A stretch of DNA of 64,000 nt from contig CALCKW010000012.1 of NCBI GenBank assembly GCA_937965695.1, positions 62,001 to 126,000 of the forward strand. The letters are read 5' to 3'. This DNA comes from an uncultured Granulosicoccaceae bacterium (lineage in GTDB: Bacteria > Pseudomonadota > Gammaproteobacteria > CALCKW01). Shown here piece after piece: positions 18,673-27,678 of this stretch (the first letter of the stretch is position 1; each line of letters begins with the position of its first letter). The notes under the pieces were generated by a model. That model was not told where the DNA came from, did no database searches, and worked only from the letters and a program-made list of their open reading frames with translations. The position numbers and the translations under genes were made by a program.

Positions 18673-19095
18673 TCATTTCTGGGGGCTTCCAACCCAGAGC
18701 AATTCTGGTGCGTCACCACCCTGTCCAACGACTACTGCATTTTGCTCAAATTGTTCAGCAAGACTCAACAACGTAGGCATTGCACCATCGAAGATTACAA
18801 AGCCCGGCTCGCGCGGCCAGGAGTCATCGTCGGGGATGGCGATCGCAGGCGCGTACTTTTGACCCATCAAAGACTGGAACAGCTGAGCGTTTAGTCGAGC
18901 ATTTTCTGGTGATGTGAGAATTTTCGATCGCGGGTTCCAGGCAGTGATGAAAGCCCAACGCTGCGCACCGAGCTGTGCAAGAAGCACGGCAAGCTCAGAT
19001 GCAGACGATCCCACGCGAACGGGCACTTGCTGCCCGTTCACCGTGAGCTGGTAGGTCGTTGCCCGATAAGCGGTGTCTAACTCAGAATCGAGCAC
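18673..19095 (-). CDS. DUF3293 domain-containing protein
   Basis: 140 residues, cytosolic. The DUF3293 pattern is visible: LDTAYRATTYQL, AFITAWNPRSK, NARLNAQLFQ, PREPGFVIF and LAEQFEQNAVVVG near the end. Function is unknown in the family. It lies 15 bases downstream of the Kbp-like gene and probably shares its message. Confidence 0.85.
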   Translation of the reverse strand: MLDSELDTAYRATTYQLTVNGQQVPVRVGSSASELAVLLAQLGAQRWAFITAWNPRSKILTSPENARLNAQLFQSLMGQKYAPAIAIPDDDSWPREPGFVIFDGAMPTLLSLAEQFEQNAVVVGQGGDAPELLWVGSPQK

Positions 19096-19110
19096 ACTTT
19101 TACCTATGAG

Positions 19111-19557
19111 TTACGGAATCAGGATTTTCTGACCTGGGAAAATCAAGTCAGCGTTCTTAATGACTTCCTTGTTGGCCGCCACGATGTCGTGATATTTGTT
19201 GCCATCGCCATAGTGCTCGCTGGCGATTGCCCAAAGCGTATCGCCCTTAGCGATGACATAAGTCTTCGGCTCGCCACCTCCACCTTCGGCACCACCTGCA
19301 GCGTCAAGACCCGTCAAACCAGAAACGTCTACACGCTCCACACCCTCAACATTGCCAGCCATCAGCACAGCTTTTTGAGCTGCTGCTGGATCTGATGCAT
19401 CACCAGTCAGCTTTGCTACGCCGCCTTCGAACTCTACCTTAAGATCTGATACGCCAGGATTATCTTCGTCGAGATGCTCCTGAATTTTAGCGGCCGGGTC
19501 ATCGTCATCGCCAAAAAGCTTACGACCCATGTCGCTTGCAAAATCCATCCAGCCCAT
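19111..19557 (-). CDS. kbp: Potassium-binding protein Kbp-like (BON + LysM)
   Basis: 148 residues from the ATG at 19557, which has AGAGGA upstream; E. coli Kbp (YgaU) is 149. Order: a short amphipathic start (MGWMDFASDMGRKLF), a BON domain (about 22-78, with DLKVEFEGGVAKLTGDA), an Ala/Gly linker, and a C-terminal LysM domain (YVIAKGDTLWAIASEHYGD to FPGQKILIP). There is no signal peptide, as in YgaU, where the protein senses cytoplasmic K+. First gene of a pair with DUF3293. Confidence 0.88.
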   Translation of the reverse strand: MGWMDFASDMGRKLFGDDDDPAAKIQEHLDEDNPGVSDLKVEFEGGVAKLTGDASDPAAAQKAVLMAGNVEGVERVDVSGLTGLDAAGGAEGGGGEPKTYVIAKGDTLWAIASEHYGDGNKYHDIVAANKEVIKNADLIFPGQKILIP

Positions 19558-19906
19558 AGTGAAATCCTCTTCATTGAAGTTAGTGTTAATGATGCATATA
19601 AGTCTGACTCGACCATTAAAACACAACTTCTCAGTGATATTAATAGTTACCTCTCTGAGATCTAAATAACTCATGTTATGGCTTATCTAGATATCAATAT
19701 TTTGGCTCTGCTTCACCTATGAATATGATTTTTGGTAGATTTTCACTTTGAGCCACTGATATCAGGGTATTAGCCATAGGGCTCTGATGGCCAAAAGCTC
19801 CTATACATAGCGACAGAGTGTAAGCGATTAACGCAATCTTCAGGTTAAGCAACAGCGCCCATCAGTTACAATAAGGCATTCACTCAATAGCTAGGATTTG
19901 TTCTCT
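19558..19906. other. Divergent intergenic region kbp / asmA
   Basis: 349 bp without a credible gene. It must carry the promoters for kbp and for asmA. A TACAAT box at 19867-19872 could be the asmA -10, but no good -35 stands at the right distance. Confidence 0.4.
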
Positions 19907-21934
19907 ATGAAAGCGCTGAAGTGGCTTCTTATTTTAATTATCGCCGTGCCCCTGCTGCTGTTCGCAGCACTTGCCGTGTTCTTATCGTTTGCTGATCTAA
20001 GTCAATATAAAAGCACAATAGAAGAACAAGCTGAGGCAGCAACGGGCCGCAAACTGACCATTGAAGGCGACATAGCCGTCTCTTTATTCCCTTGGGTAAA
20101 GCTAGAGACAGGAGCAGTTCAGCTGGCCAATGCCGAGGGCTTCGGTGATCAACCCATGGTTTCGCTCCTATCGGCGAGTGCTGGCGTAAAGGTATTACCA
20201 TTGCTATCTGGCAACATTGAATTAGATGTCGTCACCGTTGAAGGGTTGACCGCCGATTTGCAGGTAAACGCTCAAGGTGTCAGCAATCTCGATGACTTGA
20301 GCGGCGAGCCAAGCACAGAGACAGCTAGCAGCGAAAGCAGTGGAGAGACATCAATACCCGCTCTCAAACTGGGTGGACTTGCACTACATGACGCAAATCT
20401 GCGCTACCGCGATGCAGTTTCAGGCACCGACATCACGGCATCCGACGTCAACCTAGATATCGGTGTTTTGGACGGCAAGAGCGATACTCCGATCAAAGGC
20501 AGCCTGAACGTCGTGTTGCTTCCCGACAACATCACAGCCGCAATAACATTAGACACCAACTTACAAGCCAACCTACAGGATATGCGCTTTAACGCGCTGG
20601 GCCTCGAACTCAAAGCTGCGCTCGCTGGAGAAGCCATCCCAACAGGTGCAATAGACCTAGGGGTTGGCGGAGATCTAGAAGCTGATTTAGTTGCTCAAAC
20701 ACTCGATATCCCTAAGCTTAACTTCCTGTTGAACGAAACGACTTTCGACGGCAAAGCACGGCTGATAGGTTTGGACCAACCGATGCCAAGCGTTACTTTT
20801 GATCTTGCTGGTGACACTCTCGACGTTGATAAACTTTTGGGTGTTGAACCTACCGCCAGTGCAGAGGCTGCACCTGAAGCCGAGCCTAGCGGAGAAGCAA
20901 GTGACGCCATCGAGTTGCCAATGGATACATTGCGAATGCTCGATGTAGAAGGCCAAATGACACTGCAAAAGCTAATTGTTGCGAATGTAGAAATGACTGA
21001 CATTACGCTGCAACTTCAAGCCAAAGATGGTCAACTTGGCATTCCTAAACTTGCCGCTTCGTTGTACGACGGCGCGATAGACAGCAACGTAAGCCTCGAT
21101 GCCCGCAAAGACACGCCGCTTTACAGTGCAGATGCAAGCATCACAGGAGTGCAGGCTCAACCACTATTGGCAGCGGCAGCCGATTTCGAGCAACTGCTGG
21201 GAGCGGGCGATATACAGCTCAACGTCAACACGACCGGCAACAGCGTGAGCGGGCTCACCGAAGCGCTCAATGGTAATTTCAGCTTTAATTTTACCGACGG
21301 CGCCATCGACGGAATCAATCTCGCTGCGCAGGGCAGAAAAGTGATGCGCTTACTCGGCAAAGATGTCGGTGAAGAGCCAACGGGAGAGGCAGCCAAAACG
21401 GACTTTAGCGCGCTAGGCGCCAGCGCCAAGATCACTAACGGGGTAATCGAAAGTACTGACTTAGATATGCGCTCGCCCTTGTTGCGTGTCGGCGGTGACG
21501 GCTCAGTCGCCTTGCCGGCAGAGATGGTCGATTACACCGTCAATCTGCTACTGACGAAAACGCTTGAAGGGCAAGGTGGGAAAAGCATCGATGAAGCTGG
21601 CGGCTTGCGAATTCCGATCAAAATTAAAGGCAGCTTTACAGAACTCTCAGAAGACTTTGTCGGCACAATCAGCAAAGGCATACAAGACGGGATAAAGGAC
21701 GACCTCAAAGCACAGGCTAACGAAAAGCTTGAAGCTGAAAAGGCTAAGTTAAAAGCCAAAGCTGATGAGGAAAAAGAAAAACTCAAAGCCAAGGCCGATG
21801 AAGAGAAAGCCAAGCTCGAGGCCAAAGTTGCAGAAGAGCGTGAAGCCAAAGAAGCTGAACTGAAAAAGAAACTCGAAAAAGAGAAAGACCGCTTAAAAGA
21901 CAAAGCTGCCGACGCTTTGAAAAAGTTGTTCTGA
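19907..21934 (+). CDS. AsmA family protein with long charged C-terminal tail
   Basis: 675 residues from the ATG at 19907, 10 bases after AGGA; an in-frame TTG nine bases earlier lacks room for a ribosome site. An N-terminal membrane anchor (about 4-28) precedes the AsmA N-terminal domain (ATGRKLTIEGDIAVSLFPWV), a repetitive beta region and the C-terminal AsmA block (FNFTDGAIDGINLA). AsmA-like proteins act at the envelope in lipid or outer-membrane homeostasis. The last 75 or so residues are a Lys/Glu/Ala coiled coil with an 11-residue repeat (KAKADEEKEKL), unusual for the family. Its stop overlaps the mutY start. Confidence 0.9.
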   Translation: MKALKWLLILIIAVPLLLFAALAVFLSFADLSQYKSTIEEQAEAATGRKLTIEGDIAVSLFPWVKLETGAVQLANAEGFGDQPMVSLLSASAGVKVLPLLSGNIELDVVTVEGLTADLQVNAQGVSNLDDLSGEPSTETASSESSGETSIPALKLGGLALHDANLRYRDAVSGTDITASDVNLDIGVLDGKSDTPIKGSLNVVLLPDNITAAITLDTNLQANLQDMRFNALGLELKAALAGEAIPTGAIDLGVGGDLEADLVAQTLDIPKLNFLLNETTFDGKARLIGLDQPMPSVTFDLAGDTLDVDKLLGVEPTASAEAAPEAEPSGEASDAIELPMDTLRMLDVEGQMTLQKLIVANVEMTDITLQLQAKDGQLGIPKLAASLYDGAIDSNVSLDARKDTPLYSADASITGVQAQPLLAAAADFEQLLGAGDIQLNVNTTGNSVSGLTEALNGNFSFNFTDGAIDGINLAAQGRKVMRLLGKDVGEEPTGEAAKTDFSALGASAKITNGVIESTDLDMRSPLLRVGGDGSVALPAEMVDYTVNLLLTKTLEGQGGKSIDEAGGLRIPIKIKGSFTELSEDFVGTISKGIQDGIKDDLKAQANEKLEAEKAKLKAKADEEKEKLKAKADEEKAKLEAKVAEEREAKEAELKKKLEKEKDRLKDKAADALKKLF

Positions 21935-22998
21935 TGAGCAAAAACCGCAAGGCATCGCTAGCGCATGCCGTGCTCGACTGGTGGGACGTTCACGGACGTA
22001 AAGACCTACCTTGGCAGCACAACCCCACACCCTACCGGGTGTGGGTTTCAGAAATCATGCTGCAACAAACACAAGTCTCTAGTGTCATCCGCTACTTCGA
22101 CGAGTTCATCAAAAGTTTTCCGGACGTACAAGCCCTAGCTGCGGCAGATCAGGATGCGGTGTTGGCGCAGTGGACTGGCTTGGGCTATTACAGCCGAGCA
22201 CGCAATCTACACAAAGCAGCCCGCGAGATATGCGGTCGATTTCAAGGTGAATTCCCGAGTGATTTAATACACCTGCAAACACTGCCGGGTATTGGCCGTT
22301 CAACAGCGGGCGCTGTAGCGAGTTTAGCCTTTAACCACCGTGCAGCGATCCTGGACGGTAACGTGAAACGCGTTTTGGCACGCGTGCATGCCGTAGAGGG
22401 CGAGCCAGCAAAATCAGCTACGCTCAAAGCTCTGTGGACGTTGGCCGAACAGCACACACCAGAAAACCGATTCGGCCATTACACCCAAGCCATGATGGAT
22501 CTCGGAGCTACGCTGTGCACACGAAGTAGCCCCCAATGCTTGATCTGCCCATTGGCCGATCGCTGTGTAGCGAGTCAGCAAGGCCAACCCACCGCCTACC
22601 CGCAAAAAGCACCACGTAAAAACATCCCGACAAAACAAATTCACATGCTCATCGCACAAGCATCGGATGGCACAATTTTACTGGAAAAAAGACCACCCGT
22701 TGGCGTCTGGGCCAGTTTGTGGAGCCTGCCCGAATTTGAAGATCGAGCAACCCTTTGTAATTGGTTGGCACAGAACCATATAGGCTTACGCGCAGACCTT
22801 GAAGAGCAGAACACCTTTCGCCACACCTTTAGTCACTATCACCTAGACATAACGCCCGTGCTAGCCAAACTGGATTCTACAGGCCGAGTGATGGATGGAG
22901 AACGTCAGGTCTGGTATAAAGGCGGGCCACCACCTGGAGGTTTCGCCGCACCGGTGAAACGCCTATTGAACACAACTTTTGAGGAGTCCACCCCATGA
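21934..22998 (+). CDS. mutY: A/G-specific adenine glycosylase MutY
   Basis: 354 residues. The glycosylase domain has the catalytic Glu in [13 protein letters not shown], the helix-hairpin-helix [14 protein letters not shown], and the Asp in [10 protein letters not shown]. Four cysteines in C-x6-C-x2-C-x5-C ([17 protein letters not shown]) bind the 4Fe-4S cluster. A C-terminal NUDIX-like domain recognises 8-oxoG. It removes A opposite 8-oxoG in DNA. The start overlaps the asmA stop (TGATG) and its end overlaps yggX (ATGA). Confidence 0.97.
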   Translation: MSKNRKASLAHAVLDWWDVHGRKDLPWQHNPTPYRVWVSEIMLQQTQVSSVIRYFDEFIKSFPDVQALAAADQDAVLAQWTGLGYYSRARNLHKAAREICGRFQGEFPSDLIHLQTLPGIGRSTAGAVASLAFNHRAAILDGNVKRVLARVHAVEGEPAKSATLKALWTLAEQHTPENRFGHYTQAMMDLGATLCTRSSPQCLICPLADRCVASQQGQPTAYPQKAPRKNIPTKQIHMLIAQASDGTILLEKRPPVGVWASLWSLPEFEDRATLCNWLAQNHIGLRADLEEQNTFRHTFSHYHLDITPVLAKLDSTGRVMDGERQVWYKGGPPPGGFAAPVKRLLNTTFEESTP

Positions 22999-23267
22999 CC
23001 CGCATGGTCAATTGCATTAAATTAGGCCGCGAAGCCGAAGGCTTAAAAAAAGCGCCCTACCCAGGAGACCTAGGGCAACGTATCTATGACTCTGTTTCAC
23101 AAGAGGGCTGGAAGGCTTGGATTGGCCACCAAACGATGCTTATCAATGAGTACCGTTTGACCCCTATTGACCCAAAGTCACGAAAATTCCTAGAAGAAGA
23201 AATGGAAAAATTCTTTTTTGGCGAAGGTTCCTCCGTGCCGGAACAGTTTGTCCCCACCGGCGACTAA
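22995..23267 (+). CDS. yggX: Probable Fe(2+)-trafficking protein YggX
   Basis: 90 residues, full length. The family signature is nearly unbroken: the start [20 protein letters not shown], then [32 protein letters not shown] and [14 protein letters not shown]. It protects Fe-S enzymes from oxidants. It is coupled to mutY by a 4-base overlap, a common gammaproteobacterial pairing of oxidative-damage genes. Confidence 0.97.
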   Translation: MTRMVNCIKLGREAEGLKKAPYPGDLGQRIYDSVSQEGWKAWIGHQTMLINEYRLTPIDPKSRKFLEEEMEKFFFGEGSSVPEQFVPTGD

Positions 23268-23284
23268 TTTCTTAACTAGAACTA

Positions 23285-23313
23285 TTGACACCGCCTTTGT
23301 GTAAGTGTCTAAT
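23285..23313 (+). promoter_or_regulatory. Sigma-70 promoter of tRNA-Phe
   Basis: TTGACA (23285-23290), a 17-bp spacer, then TCTAAT (23308-23313): a consensus -35 and a five-of-six -10. The tRNA begins 33 bases after the -10, fitting a short 5' leader. Confidence 0.85.
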
Positions 23314-23346
23314 TGTCGGCTTCGGGTTGATCGCTTCAACCCACTT

Positions 23347-23422
<76 letters not shown>

Positions 23423-23561
23423 TTCTCCCCCTTTTTTCGTCGCATAGCGCTGTGGTTTCTCAAAGTCTGTTTCCGCTTTTTTCAGCTTAAATTACTTGGT
23501 ATTTTTTTCAATTCTCGATGCTTGCTGCAAAAGACAGCTAGAACACATCAACGACTGTAAC

Positions 23562-23590
23562 TTGACTTAAATACTGAATAGTCATTCAAT
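23562..23590 (+). promoter_or_regulatory. Possible sigma-70 promoter of the coiled-coil gene
   Basis: TTGACT, 17-bp spacer, TTCAAT. The start codon of the coiled-coil ORF lies 46 bases further on. Moderate match only. Confidence 0.4.
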
Positions 23591-23636
23591 CTGACAGATA
23601 GGATTAAGTTCCCGTAACGAATAGTGCTAACCCACA

Positions 23637-24035
23637 ATGATAAGCGATCAAATCACGGAAGAGATTTGCGCTGACGAATCAGAGAAAACAAGGGCGAAAA
23701 AAAGACCAATAGCTGTGCATCTGGACATCGACGGCAAATTGGAAGCAACTCAAAGCCCATTAAACAGTCAGCAAAACTTTGCGAAAGCGCGCTCTCAAAA
23801 AACAAATGCCGCTCTCAGTTCTCGAGAGGCAAATTTACGTCGCATCGTTTATTTGCAGCGGCAATTACTTGCCCAACAAAGTGATCGGGTTCAGCGCCAA
23901 CAGGCATTAATTATCAGCCTAAACAAAGACCTGACAAGAATACAAAGCCGTCTAGCATTGGAATCAAATCCAGACAAAAAACGATTCTACAACTGGCTAG
24001 GTTCATTAATTCCTTTTAAAAACCCGAGCAAGTGA
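23637..24035 (+). CDS. Hypothetical coiled-coil protein
   Basis: 132 residues, not recognised. The first half is charged and low-complexity; about 62-117 is a Gln/Arg/Leu-rich helix with coiled-coil spacing (REANLRRIVYLQRQLLAQQS). The C-terminus FYNWLGSLIPFKNPSK is aromatic and could touch a membrane. There is a plausible promoter upstream but no good ribosome site. Its last 49 bases overlap, in antisense, the end of the hydrolase gene. Probably real because of promoter and composition, but uncertain. Confidence 0.5.
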   Translation: MISDQITEEICADESEKTRAKKRPIAVHLDIDGKLEATQSPLNSQQNFAKARSQKTNAALSSREANLRRIVYLQRQLLAQQSDRVQRQQALIISLNKDLTRIQSRLALESNPDKKRFYNWLGSLIPFKNPSK

Positions 24036-25006
24036 TTCAACGCAGGAATCCGGTACTCATCGGCTTCCAACAACAATTCGTGCTCCGCGTCCTCCACAAA
24101 TAAACTATCAACTTCATTTTTGCCTGTATTCCGCAAAGATTCCAAAAAATCGTTTTGGCCACCTTGCCGCACAATTCGGTCAGAGCCCGAAGCCACTAAG
24201 GAAACGGGCACTTTGATCTTTTCAACGTCATTTAAGATAGTTTCCATGGCGGCGAAGGCCTGCAACAACCACTGCCTCGTCGGTGAACCCAACTGAATTT
24301 GAGGGCATTCTGCATACTGTTTATTCAGGTAAGCCAGCCGCACTTCAGAGTGCGTCAAATTATTAAGACGACCATACTTTTTGTAAGCGGTCTCCGAGTA
24401 GCCATCGCCCCCAGGAATATAACCAGGCTCATTCGCGTAAGGTGACAACAGTGCTTCAATTCTTTCGACCAATGGCCACACCAAAGCTTGCGGTGCACCC
24501 GTATTAATTTCCAACATTGGCGAGAGCAGTGCCCCTGCAACTGCTACCCCCGGGTAGCATTGTAGGTGTCGAGCAGCTACCGCCCCTCCCATTGAATGCC
24601 CCATCAGCACAGGGGAACGGGTTTCCCGCAGCTGCACTACTTCCGTAATAAAGCGCTGCAGATCTTCAACGTAAAAATCAAAGGAGTCGACATGCCCCTT
24701 GTGTTGATCTCTAAGTAACCGCTCCGACAACCCTTGCCCACGATGGTCCATCACGTAGACCGAATATCCTTGCCGACACAGGTCAAAGACAGTTTCTGTG
24801 TATTTGTGGATGAACTCGGTACGCCCTGGCACCAACACAATAGACTGACCATTGTATGAATGTGGCACCACGTAGGCGAACGCAATAGATATCCCAGCAA
24901 CCCCGGCAAGGCGCCCCTCGGTCCGAGTAGCCCATAGCGCATCTATAGATGACCTTGTCTGCGAAAGCTTGGATTCGGTTGAGAACCCATGAGGATTATC
25001 TAGCAT
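23987..25006 (-). CDS. Alpha/beta hydrolase, lysophospholipase / monoacylglycerol lipase type
   Basis: A 339-residue Hydrolase_4-type enzyme. The oxyanion and nucleophile regions are YVMDHRGQGLSERLL (motif DHRGxGxS of the PldB group) and GHSMGGAVA (nucleophilic Ser). The acid and histidine fall in SLVASGSDRIV and DAEHELLLEAD. No signal peptide is obvious, so it probably acts in the cytosol or at the inner membrane on lysophospholipids or monoglycerides. It is convergent with the coiled-coil ORF. Confidence 0.9.
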   Translation of the reverse strand: MLDNPHGFSTESKLSQTRSSIDALWATRTEGRLAGVAGISIAFAYVVPHSYNGQSIVLVPGRTEFIHKYTETVFDLCRQGYSVYVMDHRGQGLSERLLRDQHKGHVDSFDFYVEDLQRFITEVVQLRETRSPVLMGHSMGGAVAARHLQCYPGVAVAGALLSPMLEINTGAPQALVWPLVERIEALLSPYANEPGYIPGGDGYSETAYKKYGRLNNLTHSEVRLAYLNKQYAECPQIQLGSPTRQWLLQAFAAMETILNDVEKIKVPVSLVASGSDRIVRQGGQNDFLESLRNTGKNEVDSLFVEDAEHELLLEADEYRIPALNHLLGFLKGINEPSQL

Positions 25007-25329
25007 GCTTTTAGGTAGCCTTTACGCGAATTCTTAAGAATTGGGTACAGAGACGATATTTTATACAAATTTGCTACACATTTATAACGCTTCCTTGACG
25101 CATAGTTTTTCAAAAGCATTAATCGACTTAACTCCGTTTTTTCAGCAGATGAGACGAGGACCTGTCCAGCTAGACCAGTGACTTGTCACCGACAGTGGAC
25201 TCAACCAAACAGGGTGGATTGCTTGACAAATATTCGATATTTGCGCGAGATTGCCTCGTCTATTGGTAATTGAGCGGCCGGTAAGCGACAATCGCGACGG
25301 ATCGACTGAATTGATTTATTGGAGAAGCA
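25007..25329. other. Divergent intergenic region hydrolase / panB
   Basis: 323 bp, no gene. It contains a nested dyad at 25162-25195 (CTGTC...GACAG enclosing GTGAC-TT-GTCAC) and TTGACA at 25223-25228, a consensus -35 without a good -10 at 16-18 bp. GGAG precedes the panB ATG. Confidence 0.5.
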
Positions 25330-26145
25330 ATGAGCGCTCAAGGTGAACAACGTCCTGTCACTGTCGCTACTTTAAAAGCGATGAAAGCTAATGGAGAGAG
25401 ATTTTCTAGCCTAACCGCCTACGACGCATCGTTTGCCAGTGTTTTGGAACGAGCGGGTATTGATGTTGTGCTAGTGGGAGACTCCCTTGGCATGGTTGTA
25501 CAAGGCGTTGAGACAACAATCCCTGTCACTATGGACGAGATGATCTATCACAGCCAACTGGTAGGGCGGGGTATGAACCGCCCACTGCTGATGGTCGACA
25601 TGCCTTTTATGAGTTATGCCACTCCAGAGGCCTGCCTTAGCAACGCCGCTCGCCTTATGAAAGAAGGCGGAGCTCAAGTGGTGAAGCTGGAATGGGGAGA
25701 ACTGCAGTTAGATATGGTTCGACGACTGAGCGAATGTGGGATTCCCGTTTGCGCTCACTTGGGCCTAACCCCTCAGGCTGTTCACAAAATTGGCGGCTAC
25801 CGAGTGCAAGGCCGTGACGATGAAACAGCCGCAAAATTGCGCGAAGATGCGATTGCCTTAGAAAAAGCGGGAGCAGATATTCTGCTTTTAGAATGCGTCC
25901 CCATGGAACTGGCCAAAGAGATAACCGCTGCAGCTGAAGCGCCTGTCATTGGCATTGGTGCAGGCCCAGACACCGACGGTCAGATTTTGGTGCTCTACGA
26001 TATCCTCGATATAGCACCTGGAAAACGCACCCGCTTTTCTAGAAACTTTATGGTAGACAATGATTCCATCGAAGATGCAGTGCGAGATTTTGACAGAAGT
26101 GTAAAAGAAGGCAGCTTTCCCACGGCCGAATACGCATTTAAATAA
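25330..26145 (+). CDS. panB: 3-methyl-2-oxobutanoate hydroxymethyltransferase PanB
   Basis: 271 residues, standard length. Motifs include LTAYDASFASVLERAGIDVV, VGDSLGMVVQG (metal-binding Asp), VDMPFMSY, GAQVVKLEWG, HLGLTPQAVHKIGGYRVQG and VIGIGAGPDTDGQ. It adds a hydroxymethyl group from methylene-tetrahydrofolate to ketoisovalerate, the first committed step to pantothenate. The start is supported by GGAG at 9 bases. panC follows after 152 bases. Confidence 0.97.
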   Translation: MSAQGEQRPVTVATLKAMKANGERFSSLTAYDASFASVLERAGIDVVLVGDSLGMVVQGVETTIPVTMDEMIYHSQLVGRGMNRPLLMVDMPFMSYATPEACLSNAARLMKEGGAQVVKLEWGELQLDMVRRLSECGIPVCAHLGLTPQAVHKIGGYRVQGRDDETAAKLREDAIALEKAGADILLLECVPMELAKEITAAAEAPVIGIGAGPDTDGQILVLYDILDIAPGKRTRFSRNFMVDNDSIEDAVRDFDRSVKEGSFPTAEYAFK

Positions 26146-26297
26146 ACTTAGAACGGCTGAGTGCAACGACAACGTTGCGCTATCGCCTCTCGATTAAGGA
26201 ACATCAAATCAGTGCAAAAATCATTAACTTGGTGGCCTCTTCTCAACAAACCAGAAATTTCTCCTAGCTGCCAGCGCCTCCCAGTTGGAGCAGCAGT

Positions 26298-27158
26298 GTG
26301 ATTCGCGTTGACAGCATAGAGGCTCTTCGCGAGGTGCGCCACCAATGGCGCATGGAAGATCAGAAGGTCGGTTTTGTGCCGACAATGGGTAATCTGCACA
26401 ACGGCCACTTGTCTTTATTGGATAAGGCGCGCGAGCGAGCGAACAAAACTATCTGCAGCATCTACGTCAATCCACTGCAGTTCGATCGACCAGATGATCT
26501 CGCGAACTACCCACGAACACTGGAAAAAGATCTGGCAAAGCTCGAAGAGATTGGTGCCGACATGGTTTTTTGCCCCACTGACGAACATATCTACCCGCGC
26601 GGAATGGAGCATGCCACGACAGTTGATGTGCCAGGTATCACCAATGTGTTGGACGGCGCACATCGCCCAGGACATTTTATTGGAGTCGCCACAGTCGTCT
26701 GTAAGTTGTTCAATATGGTGCAGCCAGAACTAGCCGTTTTCGGAGAAAAAGATTTTCAACAATTGCTGGTGGTAAAACGCATGACAGCGGATTTAAACCT
26801 GCCCGTGGAAATCGTGGGTGCACCGACAGCCAGAGAATCACATGGACTCGCCATGAGCTCGCGCAACAACAACCTGAGCACAGAGGAACGTGCTCACGGC
26901 GCATGGATTTTTAAAACACTTCAGGCAGGGGCCAAGCAACTTCTCAAGGGCGAACGTGATTTCCAATCCATTGAAAAAACACAAATCGACACATTAAAGG
27001 CTCAAGGATTTGATCCTGACTACTACAGCATCCGCCGGAATTTTGACCTCGAGGTCGCGCGTGAAGATGACGAAACTGAAGACCTCATCATTCTTGTTGC
27101 TGCCCAATGCGGAAAGGCGCGATTAATCGACAACTTACACCTGGCGAGTTACAGCTGA
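26298..27158 (+). CDS. panC: Pantothenate synthetase PanC
   Basis: 286 residues. Motifs: VPTMGNLHNGHLSLL (nucleotide-binding HxGH), YVNPLQFDRPDDLANYPR, RPGHFIGVATVV, FGEKDFQQLLVVKRM and the MSSRNNNLS loop (KMSKS-equivalent). It condenses pantoate with beta-alanine using ATP. The usual PTMGALHxGH reads PTMGNLHNGH here, a conservative change. The start is a GTG at 26298. No panD is seen in the window. Confidence 0.96.
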   Translation: MIRVDSIEALREVRHQWRMEDQKVGFVPTMGNLHNGHLSLLDKARERANKTICSIYVNPLQFDRPDDLANYPRTLEKDLAKLEEIGADMVFCPTDEHIYPRGMEHATTVDVPGITNVLDGAHRPGHFIGVATVVCKLFNMVQPELAVFGEKDFQQLLVVKRMTADLNLPVEIVGAPTARESHGLAMSSRNNNLSTEERAHGAWIFKTLQAGAKQLLKGERDFQSIEKTQIDTLKAQGFDPDYYSIRRNFDLEVAREDDETEDLIILVAAQCGKARLIDNLHLASYS

Positions 27159-27237
27159 AAGGAACCGGTGTTGAGTTATGCTGGCAATGATGTAGTGACG
27201 TATCCGCTCACAATTAGAAATCAATCGGAATAAAACC

Positions 27238-27627
27238 ATGTCTAAAAAAATTATTAGTACAGATCGAGCACCCAGTGCAATTGGCGCTTACTCTCAAGCT
27301 GTTAGAGCAGGCGACACAGTCTATATAAGCGGTCAAATTCCGCTAGATCCGGTCACGATGGAAGTTGTCGATGGCGACTTTAGTGCGCAAGCTCGTCGTG
27401 TTTTTGAAAATTTCAAAGCTATTTGCGAAGCCGCTGGTGGCGATCTTTCACAAGTGGTCAAGATGAGTATTTTTCTAACCGACCTGAGCAACTTTCCACA
27501 AGTCAACGAAGTTATGGCTGAATATGTGCCTGAGCCATTTCCCGCTCGCGCGGCAGTTGAAGTCTCAGCGTTACCTAAAGGTGTTGATGTAGAAGTAGAA
27601 GGCATTTTGGTTTTAGCGGACCAGTGA
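27238..27627 (+). CDS. ridA: RidA family reactive intermediate deaminase
   Basis: 129 residues with the RidA signature: [46 protein letters not shown] and [14 protein letters not shown] with the key Arg. It hydrolyses 2-aminoacrylate-type enamines in the cytosol. It sits 51 bases upstream of recG; ridA before recG is a common gammaproteobacterial arrangement, usually preceded by spoT, which is absent here. Confidence 0.95.
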   Translation: MSKKIISTDRAPSAIGAYSQAVRAGDTVYISGQIPLDPVTMEVVDGDFSAQARRVFENFKAICEAAGGDLSQVVKMSIFLTDLSNFPQVNEVMAEYVPEPFPARAAVEVSALPKGVDVEVEGILVLADQ

Positions 27628-27678
27628 GACACCTGATGGCAAGGCACCTATGCGTTATGAATACACCAGCCAAATTTT

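Noticed and set aside
25007-25329. Riboswitch upstream of panB
   Set aside because: Only a small dyad is visible; no known riboswitch core could be recognised.
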